Below, piece by piece: positions 11,930 to 22,599 of a stretch of 64,000 bases of DNA; the stretch's first letter is position 1, and every line of letters begins with the position of its first letter. A program made the translations under genes and the position numbers. Source of the stretch: Isoetes taiwanensis. Taxonomy: Eukaryota; Streptophyta; Lycopodiopsida; Isoetales; Isoetaceae. The stretch is from assembly GCA_021234155.1 (NCBI GenBank), contig JAJEKV010000005.1, positions 16,912,089 through 16,976,088 of the forward strand, written 5' to 3'. The notes beneath the pieces are model-generated. The model saw only the letters and a program-made list of their open reading frames with translations. It searched no databases and was not told where the DNA came from.

Positions 11930-12540
11930 CTCGCCTTTATGGCCTTCCTGCGCAGCAAAGAACTTCTACCCTTGATTTGGAATGAGATTTTGATCTTGGA
12001 TACCCACGCAAGCCTCTTTATCCGTTCCTCTAAGACTGACCAAACGGGTATGGGAGCTTGGGTCACTATTGCCCGTCTTTCTAGCCCTTATTGCCCAGTG
12101 GCTCTGTTGGAGAGATTGTTACAGATGGGTGATTTTGTTCATGTGGTTGGCCCTGCAGGTGGCTACTTGATTAGAGGCATTCGCATTACACATCGAGGGT
12201 GTTTCTTGAGGAGAAAGCCTGTGTCATACACCACCTTGAGGTCTTGGTTTAAGCAATGCCTTTATGCCATTGGAAAGGATGCAAAGGCCTTTGGCACCCA
12301 CTCACCCTAGACGGGGGTGCAACCTCAAAGAACCTTTCAACATTCAATGCGGAACTTTAAAGCTCATTGGGCGTTGGCGCTCAATGGATCAAAGATGGCT
12401 ATGTTTTCCTGAATCTCTTGCTCAACAATTGTTAGTTTCTCATTCTTTAGTTTTGGGTCCTTCTATGCCTAGCTCTGTGAAACTCCTGTTGGCTTCCTCA
12501 TCCTGTTCCTCTGGACCAGTCTTTTCCTGCCTTTGTTCTT
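11930..12540 (+). pseudogene. Tyrosine recombinase relic, DIRS/PAT-like retroelement type
   Basis: The frame from about 11930 reads LAFMAFLRSKELLPL, then SLFIRSSKTDQTG and a segment ending AFGTHSP before a stop at 12308-12310. The neighbouring frame continues with RRG, GRWRSMDQRWL and PESLAQQLLVSHSL. In DIRS-type tyrosine recombinases, the RSSEL box and the K of the beta-hairpin SKTDQ lie upstream of a THS.RRG box (the H..R pair), a GRW box and a late Tyr. Here the reading frame breaks by one base between THS and RRG, and the expected catalytic Tyr near CFPESL is not obvious. It is thus a dead core domain of about 190 residues; its N-terminal arm and any RT/RNase H partner are missing. A Crypton origin is possible, but the GRWRS...SHSL tail favours DIRS-like. 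Confidence 0.65.
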
Positions 12541-12542
12541 CA

Positions 12543-12680
12543 GCATTGTATTATGGTTTTGTGCTTAGTGGAGATGCCCAGGTGTGGCTTTTCTTTTAGT
12601 TTATCTCTTCTTCTCTCTCTCCTCTTTATCTGGCTTTGACAATTGAATTTATTTTGGAATAGCGATAAGAAGATAAATGT
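12543..12680 (+). repeat. Repeat following the recombinase relic (copy a)
   Basis: GCATTGTATTATGGTTTTGT, GTGGAGATGCCCAGGTGTGG, then CTTCTTCTCTCTCTCCTCTT, TATCTGGCTT and GATAAGAAGATAA recur at 13375-13556. The repeat starts directly behind the recombinase frame, as expected for the direct or split repeats of PAT/DIRS-like elements, though a chance duplication is not excluded. Confidence 0.65.
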
Positions 12681-13374
12681 AATTATGTTAATTAACGTGT
12701 TGTCCCTTGGCGGTTAGGTTTCATCCCTTTTATACCCTTAGGACCTTTTCATTTCTCATGAGATGTGTGAGTATCTCCACGGTTTCTAGTTTGCCCTTAC
12801 ACTCTTCCACCCATTGCCCTCCCCTCCTTCCCCCCCTCCCCAAAAAAAAGCCCATACATTACGTGGTCTAGTTTTTTTTTCTGATTTCCTGGTAGTCTTA
12901 AGCTCCATGGAAGGGCCCTCGTGCCAGTGGACTTGGTGTGACATATGGCCCTCGTGCCAGTGTGCATGATGTGATGTTTGGCCCTCGTGCCATTTGGGAG
13001 ACCCTAGTGTCTTGTTTATGTGCTGCATTAGTATGCCGAGACTCTCTTGTTCCTTGTATTTGCTTGGACTTGATTTATATGTAGAGTATCTTCTGGCACT
13101 TCTTGGTTGACTTGGAGTTTGTTGGGATTATTCAATTTATGCAGAGTTGTGGTATTATGATGTTTTGGAGTTTGACTGAAGTTTTGCAACCCAGACTTTC
13201 TGGAGGAGAATGTATTTTATTGGTTGCACTTTGTTCAGATTTGTCTAGCTGTTATTATACTTGTACTATTTAGTTCCTTTCTGATTAATGTTGCTATTAT
13301 GGCCAGGGTTTTTCCTCGAAAAACCGAAAGGGCGAGGTTTTTTAATCCCGGCTATTAATGCTTTCACTGATCTA
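12681..13374. other. Spacer with a three-copy minisatellite and a LINE-like hairpin remnant
   Basis: At about 12912-12995, the unit GGCCCTCGTGCCA(GTG) occurs three times at 35-38 bp spacing. At 13300-13355 the fold-back GGGTTTTTCCTCGAAAAACC followed by GGCGAGGTTTTTTAATCCC repeats the module of the LINE-like 3' ends. No gene is seen. Confidence 0.5.
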
Positions 13375-13556
13375 TGCATTGTATTATGGTTTTGTGCTTA
13401 GTGGAGATGCCCAGGTGTGGCTTGAGCATTGTAGTATGGTTTTGTGCTTAATGGAGATGCCCAGATGTGGCTTTTCTTTTAGTTTGTCTCTTCTTCTCTC
13501 TCTCCTCTTTATCTGGCTTCGACACTTGAATTTATCTTCGTATAACGATAAGAAGA
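13375..13556 (+). repeat. Repeat following the recombinase relic (copy b, with internal tandem)
   Basis: This carries the same block as 12543-12680, but its first 49 bp are duplicated in tandem: GCATTGTATTATGGTTTTGT at 13376 and GCATTGTAGTATGGTTTTGT at 13425. It runs straight into copy 3 of the segmental duplication at 13559. Confidence 0.65.
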
Positions 13557-13558
13557 TA

Positions 13559-14580
13559 ATGGAACCATAACATTTGCGCCACAGTATAGATTGGAACTAC
13601 TAGCGGCTCAGTATTCCAATTCCAAGAGTTTATGAATACGATGGCAATTTTGAATCAAACAAGTTGCCACCTCTTCCTTAGGCACAATGACAAACCCCAA
13701 TTGTTTGGGAGTGAGAATTATAATGGGTATTTTGCGAGTTCCTCTTAGTCTCAACCACTCCCTTTGACATTACGCATATAGTACAAAATCATTAGCAATT
13801 GGTAGCACCCTTCCTGACATAGTACAAAATTGGTAGCAGCCTCCCTAAAACTTTAGAAAGCAGCATTTTAAACATGAAGCTAAACATGGTTTGCAGATGT
13901 TCTATTACCGCTTCATCTGTTCTTTTATCCTCTGTGGGAATGTCCAATTTCTATACATTTATGCTTTCCATAAAGACAAAGCCCTAAAATAACCACTATC
14001 ATCGTCTTGGGTTCATAGATGCCCAAGAATAATGGCTTGGCATTGTCAGGCACATGTTTTTGGTGCATTTTATAGCAAAGAGATGTATTTAACGTATTTT
14101 ATATGGATTCCAATTAACACATTTCATCTATATGCCTTTGGCATCTTGTGCAGTGGCATTCAAGATCCATGGTGCCTCAAATATGTTACGATGCACATTC
14201 TTGAAAATCATACCTAATTTACTGCTATATAACATGTACACCATGACCCACATAGCGAATAAATAACGTTAAAAGCACAATCTAACGAATACAAACTAAG
14301 CGGTTGGAATTGTAAAGGTCATATAGCACAAAACAACTACACATGGGATTGAGGCAATCTATAGTGGGTGGGCACCTTGTTTCTTCTCAATAAAATTGAA
14401 AGGCTTCTTTGGCTTGCAATGGAAAACTATGCGAACACAAAGAATGAATTTCATTATGTTTTCTGTTTGGTTTCCTTGAGGCTTATATTCTTCAGAACCT
14501 ATCCTGTAAATTTTAATCAGTTATTTGTTTTCGCTATCGTCGGCACAGTTGTGTTCGAAGGAGGATTACTTATCTCATTG
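13559..14580 (+). repeat. Segmental duplication, copy 3
   Basis: Collinear with 8372-9462 (see copy 1). Its end, TTCGAAGGAGGATTACTTAT...CATTG, lies about 300 bp upstream of the PPR frame. After 14580 the sequence continues with GGTTTGCACAGAAGTGGC, which is absent after copy 1. The duplicated block therefore borders unique sequence that leads to the PPR gene. Confidence 0.8.
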
Positions 14581-14885
14581 GGTTTGCACAGAAGTGGCTA
14601 TGATTGGTTGGTTCTTCATACTATACTTAACCTTCTGTGCCTCTGTTCAGGCCTATGTTATAAGCACCATTATGCAAAAGTCTATCTATGGCTCGCAGAA
14701 AATTATCTTCGCTTAGTTCAAGCGATACAGCCAGCTCCATAATATTCAGGTTTTACAAGCTTTGAACTAAGCTTATTCTTGTTTCTTATTTCCATGATTT
14801 CTCAAATTTGATGTCCCTTGGTTTTTCTAAATTTGAATGAAGCAAACAGCTTTGCCTGGACGGCAAAATCCAGGCTGCAGAAGTC
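14581..14885 (+). other. Region upstream of the PPR frame
   Basis: A plus-strand frame (14368-14742) and an overlapping frame (14525-14716) cross this area, but neither shows a known domain. It may hold 5' untranslated sequence or an intron: a T-rich stretch at 14785-14825 precedes AG dinucleotides from which the PPR-like phase DGKIQAAEV opens. Confidence 0.3.
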
Positions 14886-16472
14886 ATGCAACAGGAGGGA
14901 GTTTTTATAACAAGAGGTGTGGCTTATAGTCTGCTCAACGAGTGTACAAAACATGAAGATTATAATCACTGTAAACGAGTTCAATTCTTGATGGTCCACA
15001 GTGGTCTCCAATCCATTGCAGGCCTGGCTGACCATCTTATTCGTCTTTTTGCTAGCTGTGGAGAATTAAACGAAGCTAACCAAGCATTTTCCAGTGTTTC
15101 AAAGCCCAGCTGCTTTACATGGAATGCAATTATCTGTGCCCATGGTAAGCTTGGGGAAGGCAATATGACAGTTTATTTATATGATGGAATGCAACGTGAT
15201 GGCATAAAGCCAGACAAGTTCACGTTTTTGGGTTTGATGAAAGCATGTACTAGAAACATTGCCACAATAGAACAGTGCAAGCATGTCCATGAACATATCA
15301 TTGAAAACAAATTGCTGTGTGATGTTATGGTCGGGAGTGCTCTTGTTGATATGTACCTGAAATGTGGGGGAATAATTGAAGCACGAATAACTTTTGACAT
15401 TTTGCCGAATAGAAACGTGGTTTCATGGAATGCCATGATTGCTGGATATGCCCAGTGTGGAAAAGGTCGTCTTGCACTAGATTGTTTACAGCAGATGGAG
15501 CATGATGATATAAAGCCAACTGAGGTCACATTTCTTAGCATCTTAAAAGCATGTGCTGGAATTGGTGCCATAGAACAGGGAAAGGATATTCATAAACAGA
15601 TAACTAGGAGTGGATTGGAGTCTATTGCATTAAGAAATACTCTTATTGATATGTATGCCAAATGTGGCTGCCTGGTGGAGGCACATGAAGTTTTTGATAC
15701 ATTATTGGAGATTGATGTGGTTACCTGGAATGCGATGATTGCAGGATATGTGCTGCATGACGTACCCCTTCTTGCCCTAGCATGTTTTGAAATGATGCAA
15801 CGAGCAGGCATAGATCCAGTTGCAGCCACATTTTTGGGCACCTTAAAGGCAAGTGGCAGCATTGGTGCTGTAGCATATCTTAAGCGAGTCCATGAGTTGG
15901 TAATTGAGAATGATTTGCAGTTTGACATTGTTGTGGGGAGTACACTTGTGGACATGTATGCAAAACATGGAAAGTTGGAGGAAGCACGCAAAGTCTTTGA
16001 CTCATTGTTAAACAGAGATGTAATTTCATGGAATGCAATGATTGCAGGCTATGGCCAACATGGGGAAGTTGATTTAGCTTTGCAGTCTTTTGAAATTATG
16101 CTTTCTCATGGCACTAAGCCAGATGCTGTAACATTTATTAGCATACTTGCTGCATGCGGCCGTGCTGGTCTGGTAGATCAAGGCCGGCAGTATTTCACAA
16201 TCATGAGAGATTATTATGGTATAGAACCAGGTACCCTTCACATTAACTGTATGGTGGATCTTCTTGGACGTGCAGGATGCTTCAAAGAAGTAGAAGATTT
16301 GCTCCAAACTACAGTAGAACCTAATATTTATGGATGGATAGCACTGCTTAGTGCTTGTAAAGTGCATAGAGATGTGGAGTTCGCACGGCATTGTTTTAAC
16401 GAAGTTATTCGCATAGATTCAAATTGTGGGGCAGCATATGTCCTTATGTCAAACATCTATCGTGCAGATTGA
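14886..16472 (+). CDS. Pentatricopeptide repeat protein, PLS class, stopping inside the E domain
   Basis: PPR proteins bind organellar RNA one base per repeat; PLS-class members with E/DYW tails are used in C-to-U editing in chloroplasts and mitochondria. This 528-codon frame is a run of 35-residue repeats with the usual signatures: SALVDMYLKCGG, NVVSWNAMIAGYAQ, KPTEVTFLSILKACA, NTLIDMYAKCGCLVEA, DVISWNAMIAGYGQHG and KPDAVTFISILAACGRAGL. Near residue 455 come INCMVDLLGRAG and GWIALLSACKVHRDVEFAR, the start of the E domain, and the frame ends at AYVLMSNIYRAD with a TGA. Homologues continue for E+ and often DYW, so the C-terminus looks lost. Upstream in phase, DGKIQAAEV extends about 20 codons to a stop at 14838, so the true start may be in an earlier exon. 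No targeting peptide is visible. Confidence 0.85.
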   Translation: MQQEGVFITRGVAYSLLNECTKHEDYNHCKRVQFLMVHSGLQSIAGLADHLIRLFASCGELNEANQAFSSVSKPSCFTWNAIICAHGKLGEGNMTVYLYDGMQRDGIKPDKFTFLGLMKACTRNIATIEQCKHVHEHIIENKLLCDVMVGSALVDMYLKCGGIIEARITFDILPNRNVVSWNAMIAGYAQCGKGRLALDCLQQMEHDDIKPTEVTFLSILKACAGIGAIEQGKDIHKQITRSGLESIALRNTLIDMYAKCGCLVEAHEVFDTLLEIDVVTWNAMIAGYVLHDVPLLALACFEMMQRAGIDPVAATFLGTLKASGSIGAVAYLKRVHELVIENDLQFDIVVGSTLVDMYAKHGKLEEARKVFDSLLNRDVISWNAMIAGYGQHGEVDLALQSFEIMLSHGTKPDAVTFISILAACGRAGLVDQGRQYFTIMRDYYGIEPGTLHINCMVDLLGRAGCFKEVEDLLQTTVEPNIYGWIALLSACKVHRDVEFARHCFNEVIRIDSNCGAAYVLMSNIYRAD

Positions 16473-18139
16473 TATATCTGTTCATGCTACAGAAGCTAGA
16501 ATTGTCCAGCCGAAGATCTATGGCATCTGGAAGTTATATCTGATATGAGGCTGCTATCTAAGGAAATCCTGAAGTTTATAAGGATCGATTCTGGTTCAGA
16601 GTAAGTTAGATTGCACCTGTCATTGGGAGTCGTTTAAGATGGGACTAATCATATAGAGTCATTACTGTGCTTACTGTGCTTTTATTTCTGTTCCATTCTC
16701 CCCTTGAACCTGTCCATGCATAGCCAAAACTTTTTTTATGAGTGCTTTTATTACATGCAGCTTGTTAGATTAGCCTGGATGAACCATAGGCATAATTCAT
16801 GTTTTCACGCTCTAAGAGCTCTCTAGGTGGATCTGAGTGTACAAAAGGATGCTGTAAATAAATTTTTGGTCTTTGTGTCGCAGATCCTGTTAGGAATTCG
16901 AAGAGAAGTCTTGGAATTCGAAATTGTCTGAAGCATCTAATCTCAAGATAGTTAGATTTGTGTGAAATCTCAAGGCTATGGACCCAAATAGAGGCTGGTT
17001 GTTCAAGTTATCCTTCAGGAGAATTGGAAAATCTCAGGTCCTTTTTGGGTTTCATGCTGATTTGCATTGGTGCATGTATCTGTAGGGGCGTTATAAACAG
17101 ATACTCAGAACTGCTTTATCTGGGCCAGATCTGTTGTCTTGGAGATAAGTTGAGTACATTTGAATAGATATATTCTTTGTCTATTGGATGTGATCGGTTC
17201 TTATCAGGTTTCTTGTTTCCTACAGATCTACAGGCTCTCGGTAGCTTGTTTGCTTAGATCTCATGGTTCCATTCAGAAGTTGCTAAATGGAGGAGTTTTC
17301 TTGAAATTTACCTTGGGATCACTGGTTTTGGTGATGTCTATGCCGAATGATGAGAAGAATGCCAGAGACAAATAAGATGGTTGAAACAGCTGGTTGATGA
17401 TGCAGCCAATTGCAACTTAAAGGATGAACTTGGCAGTATTTACAGCAACCCAGATGATAATGAAGGCAAAAATTAAGATTTTGTATACTGATTATAATTC
17501 TTATGGCAGAGCATCTCATTGTTTTGAAGGCGAAAATTACGAATTTTTTCGACTTATTATAATTTTTATGGCAGAATTCATCTCATTGTTTCCATCAAAT
17601 TCTTAGCTTGTCTGGGTTCTCTGAATCATTACTTCCAGATAAGAGAATCAAATCACCTGCTCTTTGCACGTTGCACATGTCTTGGAGCAGCATAATTAAA
17701 TTACCTACTCTTTGCATGCTTCACATCTCTTGGGGCAACGCTTGCAACTACAATCCTAATAAGGGAAGGTACCCACCTTTGGCTCACCTAAGAACAAACT
17801 GTTAATTTTGGGGCCTTCCTGTCATCCAAATCCTATTTCTTTGGACCAACATATTAGTGACGTGTGAAACAAGAAAATGAGAGGAAAAAAATTAAATAAA
17901 ATAGTTGGAGCACATTTTTTGCCTCAAAAAGGGGTGCTCAATGATCCATTATGGCACACACGGGGTTGCCCATAATGCTCACTTCACCATCGTTCTGCGC
18001 CAACACCTTGTTACCATATTTGAGGACCCTATGGGCACACTTGAAGGTCTGAAATGACAAGTCTCAAATGTAGACATCCAATGGCTCAAGAAGAATCTGA
18101 CGACGGTTCGTCTCACAACCTGTTATTACTGAATTTAAA
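16473..18139. other. 3' flank of the PPR gene, no recognised gene
   Basis: I looked for the missing E+/DYW residues in the other two frames directly after the TGA at 16470-16472 and did not see them. The rest is AT-rich with short frames only. A small inexact repeat, GGCA.A.CATCTCATTGTTT, occurs near 17503 and 17572. Confidence 0.4.
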
Positions 18140-18201
18140 GCAGGGATAGAGGGAATTGAACCCTCTTAGCCATGTTTCTATGGCTAGACCACCAACCCCC
18201 A
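18140..18201 (-). other. tRNA-like remnant, weak
   Basis: The minus strand contains GAGGGTTCAATTCCCTC, a perfect five-pair T arm with a TTCAATT loop. Before it is AGCCAT.....ATGGCT, a hairpin in the place of an anticodon arm, and the end TATCCCT can partly pair with GGGGGTT at the start. The total is only about 60 bases and the D arm is poor, so at best it is a decayed tRNA or a tRNA-derived SINE head. No anticodon is assigned. Confidence 0.2.
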
Positions 18202-18365
18202 CTTGCAGCAAACCATTCACACAAGGTCAGCAACTCTTTTGGGCCAGAAGCATGGAAATAGCTCTTCCGGCCATCGTCGTTCCAGCCTAGCATTTACCTT
18301 TCAATTCTTGCATAAAAGAATCGTTACATATGCTCAACCATTCCACTGATAATACATCAAAAACA

Positions 18366-19390
18366 ACCCATAAGGAAGGAAGGAAGGAAGGTTCTTTTAT
18401 CGTCCGCGGAGGCCAATCGGCCTAACGGACCCAAATTACACGGGTGCAGCAAGCCCGTTGCTACCCGGATTAAAAAACCCCCCTTAGGAGGGAAAACCGT
18501 CGCGACAACAAGCATCTTTGGCAACTTTACAAAATACATATATACATAAAATTCCCAAGACCTGGTAGGTGCCCTGGCGAGGTGAGTCCGGAACCCAAAA
18601 CCTCACGGAGGTAGGAGCCAAGGGATCAGGCCGGCCAGACTGAAAGCTTCGTCGGTAGAGGCGGCCGGGTCGCACTAAGAGAATGTAGCGAGCCCGATCG
18701 ACTATAAGGCCGGACAAACGGAAGGCATGGCTTTCATCCTCAACAACCCCCGCCGGCAACACCGACAAAGCCCGGCTCCGGCGCTGACTCTCCAACCCAC
18801 GACCCCGCCTCAAGCCGAAGATGGTGGGCCCCCGTCAATGGGCCTGGATCCCGCTGCCTTCTTCATGGGCAACCGAACGCAGGGTAGAGTCAGGCCCTCG
18901 AACGGGGTGGGGGTTTATGTGTTTGTTGTAGTGTGCCACCTTTACCTTCGAGCATGGTGGTCCCGAGCTTCCCCGAGAAACAAGAGTTCAAGTACCCCTC
19001 ATTTTATCCCTAGAAACGTCCTATAGCACTGACGCTGGCACCTATGTGCGTCTCGCCCGATGCGCCCGACCAATCGGGCTCTCTTGTCCTTCCAACAAGC
19101 CCCGAGTCGCTTCGGCCTCGTCGCCATGGCGTAAAAGCCAAGTCGCGGAAGCCGAGTGTAAGCCCATCGCTACACCTTCGAAAATAAACAATGTATCTAT
19201 CGAGGGGTCGCATGTCACGGGGCATGAATCCCCCTTCCGCAACAAGATCCGATATGGAACCCGAGGGCTTGACTCCAAGTGCCCCGCGTAAAAATGCCTT
19301 TCCGGACCTGCTCTAAGTCGCTCCAAGTCGCCAAAGACACCTCGACCCCATACAGAAGAACTGACTCCACCAGTACCCGGAGACAAACAA
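18366..19390 (-). mobile_element. LINE-like 3' part, minus strand, (CCTT)n tail
   Basis: Read on the minus strand, a GC-rich body ends with CGGTTTTCCCTCC...GGGGGGTTTTTTAATCC, then GGGTCCGTTAGGCCGATTGG, CCTCCGCGGACGATAAAAG and a (CCTT)n tail at 18368-18392. The last 650 bp are collinear with 63121-63635, and the last 100 bp with 48478-48660. Minus-strand frames of 109 and 114 codons (18484-18813, 19042-19386) show no sure RT or endonuclease motif. The base composition is clearly higher in GC than the surroundings, which fits a separate origin. Confidence 0.6.
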
Positions 19391-20880
19391 CTGAACGAAA
19401 ATATTACAAGTTAATGATTAGAAGTAAATATAGAGTGATATTTCAGGATATGATTCTCTTCCATATCTGTAAGTGCAAGTTGGAAAGTAAAAAAAAAAGC
19501 ATAATGCATTGTTACATAAAACTGGTCACCTGCTTGCATTACCTGGCATCAAAATAGGCAGAAAGCAAACATAAAATTAAAGTACATCCTTACATCCCAA
19601 GACTTCCCAAGTGTTCATATGCCTCAGACCTATAAACATCTCTATAAACATCATCAAGGCATTTGGTATTTTTCAACTGTGGTTTAGAATCTGAGCTCTT
19701 GCATCAGCCTCAAACTCTTTCGACAACCATCCATGTCCATATTTCTGCCATGAAAGCCATCTGGTTCAGTCCAAAAGTCCTCCGCCCTGTCTTGCCAAAT
19801 GCTACTCGGATTAGAACCAGTACTGTTAACAGTTTTGAGCACTGCACAACTTGCATCCCAAGAAAATTATGTGTGTCCTCTCGGCTGCAAGGCAAGTATA
19901 TCTCATCACCAGAATAAGGTTCTTGGTTGTCTTGTAGCATGTGCCCTCCCAAAAATGCATGATCAGCGCTATGGCATTCTGGGACATCAACCTGTTGCCG
20001 TATAATAGGAGGGTACTCCTCCTGTGCATATGATACACTTGCAGAATCTATGGAGGGTTGACAGAATTTTGGGTATTTACATTTCTACCTATAATCTTGT
20101 CTAACTTTCCCTTGGCCTTAACTCTTGCTTAATTTCTTTCCTTCTCCAAAAAATTCATAGATCCTATCATTGTGGAAAAGTGTTGCTCAAGCACTTATTT
20201 CTTCATATAATTTCTCAGTCCTTTTGAGCAACTATTAGCCTTGTGGGCTAAACATAAGTATTAGTGGCATGGGCCATATGTATATATTATATTTGACCCC
20301 AAGATCTAAAGCCCAGATTTCAACCTAGATCTGTGGTAAGTGAGATGTCAGTAGGGTTAGGGTTTTACTCTACTATTTAGAGAGAGCATTTCCTCTCATC
20401 GTTTAGGGTTTCACTCACGTATCTGAGCACCTCTTTTTGGAGCATCAGTATCATGATTCAGTTTTGTTCATTCTTTATCTATGTTCTTGCTCTTGGAGTT
20501 TCTTCCCACCTAGTTTTGTTGATTCATGAGTATTTATGGCAGCTTTGTAGCGTCGGGTAGTCATGGACTGCTGTTGCAAGGTGTATGCCAAGGACCCCTA
20601 AAATCAACACTGGCACCTTATGCCGGATCCTCTTGGGCTCATGATCAATCTCTTGATTTTATTTCAAGCATCTCCAAAAGTTTTTCAGCAAAAATATTAG
20701 TTCTACATCGACACTTTCTTGGATTCACCTCTCTGAGATTTGCCCATATTTGGGGCAAACTGATATTTGACAAAATAATGTTTTCATTTGTCAGAAAGAT
20801 CTTGGTTCTTCATCACATTTTTGGGCTTATTGTCTCTCCTGTTTGCCTACAATAAAAAAGAGGCACAACAGCACAATGCT
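19391..20880. other. Stretch without a recognised gene
   Basis: Overlapping short frames occur on both strands at 19663-20038, with no motif I can name. 20220-20520 is AT-rich with several near-palindromic bits, but nothing supports a gene. Confidence 0.35.
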
Positions 20881-22125
20881 TTTCGCGGGTACAGCCTTAC
20901 AGTCTTGCTCTTTGATAAGCAAGAAACATTGGAAAGGATCAAAGGCTCTTCCATATGTAATTTTCATATAAGGAAAAGTCGCTCCAGCTTGATTCCGGAG
21001 AGGAATCCCTGCCGACCCGCAGAGCAGGGAGGCTGGGTTGACCCTCTGGAAGCAAGCCCAGAGGGACTTTGGCATAATGGAAAAGGTTGTTGGGGCCAAT
21101 CCAGCACCGCAACATGGCATAGTCCAGCAGAATAGCAAGTAGAAAACACGGAATAACGAGTAAGAAACATAGAATAACAGGTAAAAAGATGCAGAACGGC
21201 GAGTAAAATTTTTGCTCTGTTTTGAGGACCAGAAACGACACGTGTCACGATATGACTCGACGAAAAGGCTGCATTGGCCCAAGCCGTCTTTGTCGTAGTA
21301 GTTTTGTATACAAGAATCGGCGCAGTTGACCCTGTCGAAATGCAGGGGACGTTCCCATTTTTGTTACGTAAAAATAACTTAGGTTGCATTCTGGGTTAAG
21401 AATGTGAGGTAAATGTCTGGAATGTAAGGTGAAAAAGATGGAATGTAAGGTAAAAAACAAAGAATGTAACGTAAATAAAGGGATTGCGACGTACAAAAAG
21501 CAACAAATTTGGCTTTAGTATTTCTGGACAGGAAAGTGTGCCATGTGGCAAGTTGCCATTGGAGGAGAGGCCAGAATGCAACCTAAGTTGTTTTTACGTG
21601 AACGGGAACTCTATTTTAACATAGAGTATTCGTGGCACCTGTATTTTTTGGTTCTAGCCATGCATCTTTTTTTGTCCGTTTCTCTCAACACTTTGTTCTT
21701 CATCGACATTTTTGTCGTATTGTGCTATCTATCCTTTATTCTACTAAGGACGAAGAGACTTCTTCCCTTCAATTTTGCAATCGCGTCCAATAGGGCTTTG
21801 ACACGTGGCGATGTTTCTTTTCCTGAAACATTGCATCTCCATCTCGCGTGCCGTTGTTCTACAGAGATTTTTACTCTGCTTTCTGACGTCTTTACCCGCA
21901 TCCGACTATTTCTACCATGCATTCCTCTGATTCTACTCTGCATTCTGGTCGCAGAATTGAAGGTAAGAAATCTTTCCGGTAGGCCCCCTGGGTTCCATGT
22001 GTTTTTCGTGTTTTCTCCTTTTCTGCGAGCTTTTTCCTTTAAGCAAGTAATATGCAAGGGAATATGCTGGTTTTATAGTTTTTGCAAACTTTTACCCTTA
22101 ATTGGCAGATGACAATAAGATATAC
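20881..22125. repeat. Imperfect short tandem repeats and a fold-back, no gene
   Basis: Units of 18-24 bp around GAATAAC..GTAA and GAATGTAAGGT.AAAA recur at 21145-21215 and 21405-21480. An inverted repeat pairs 21345-21395 (GTTACGTAAAAATAACTTAG, GGTTGCATTCTGG) with 21568-21612 (CCAGAATGCAACC, CTAAGTTGTTTTTACGTGAA). Plus-strand frames such as 21543-22112 are F/L/S-rich and show no domain. Confidence 0.5.
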
Positions 22126-22599
22126 CTTCTCAAGATTGTTGTGATCATTTCTAAGATAGAATTTTCGATACCCTCAACTCTGTAGTTGAGGTCTCCCAGC
22201 CAAATAACCAGGTCTGATTCATCTATTGCAGTCCTGCCAGAAGAATAATGATCTTCATGTTTGTATGGAAAGCAAGATAACAGGCTTCTTAAACCATGCT
22301 TTAAGAACACCCCTTGATAAATTCTCCATAGCTGAGCATTTCTTTCCTCCACATTGCCTTCATGGAATCATAAGGGTAGATATTCAAAAAAATTAAATGT
22401 GACATATGATAGATGTAGAATAAAACAAATTGAGCAATGGACTATGGATGATCATGCTTACAAGCAAGATGGCAGGCAATAAAAACTAAAGATGTCTTCT
22501 TTATATTCAAGGAGACAGCCATTGCACCCTTCTGACGGCCTACAACACTGCCAAGCCCCCCTGCTACAACTTTGTCAATCCTTATATCTGTCAGAAGAT
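22126..22599 (-). pseudogene. Inositol polyphosphate 5-phosphatase, two catalytic-domain exons
   Basis: These enzymes remove the 5-phosphate from inositol phosphates or phosphoinositides in the cytosol and at membranes. Minus-strand exon 22599-22462 reads IDKVVAGGLGSVVG, QKGAMAVSL and SLVFIACHLA, matching the family's G..GNKGAV.....F..CHLAAH block. Next comes a GT-AG intron (22461-22358). Exon 22357-22126 reads VEERNAQLWRIYQ and ends with DLVIWLGDLNYRVEGI, the W.GD.N(Y/F)R active-site box carrying the catalytic-site Asp and Asn. Both splice junctions keep phase, and a donor GTATAT follows at 22125. I did not find the later F.PTYK and SDH boxes downstream, nor sure upstream exons. The GNKG Asn is changed to Arg/Gln (GRQKG). 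It is therefore probably a truncated copy, unless further exons lie beyond long introns. Confidence 0.7.

Noticed and set aside
18140-18201. Functional tRNA gene
   Set aside because: Only about 60 bases long, with a poor D arm and a six-base or eight-base anticodon loop; at most a remnant.
21543-22112. A 189-codon plus-strand frame beside the 5-phosphatase exons
   Set aside because: Phe/Leu/Ser-rich, no known motif, and it starts inside an inverted repeat; more likely chance.
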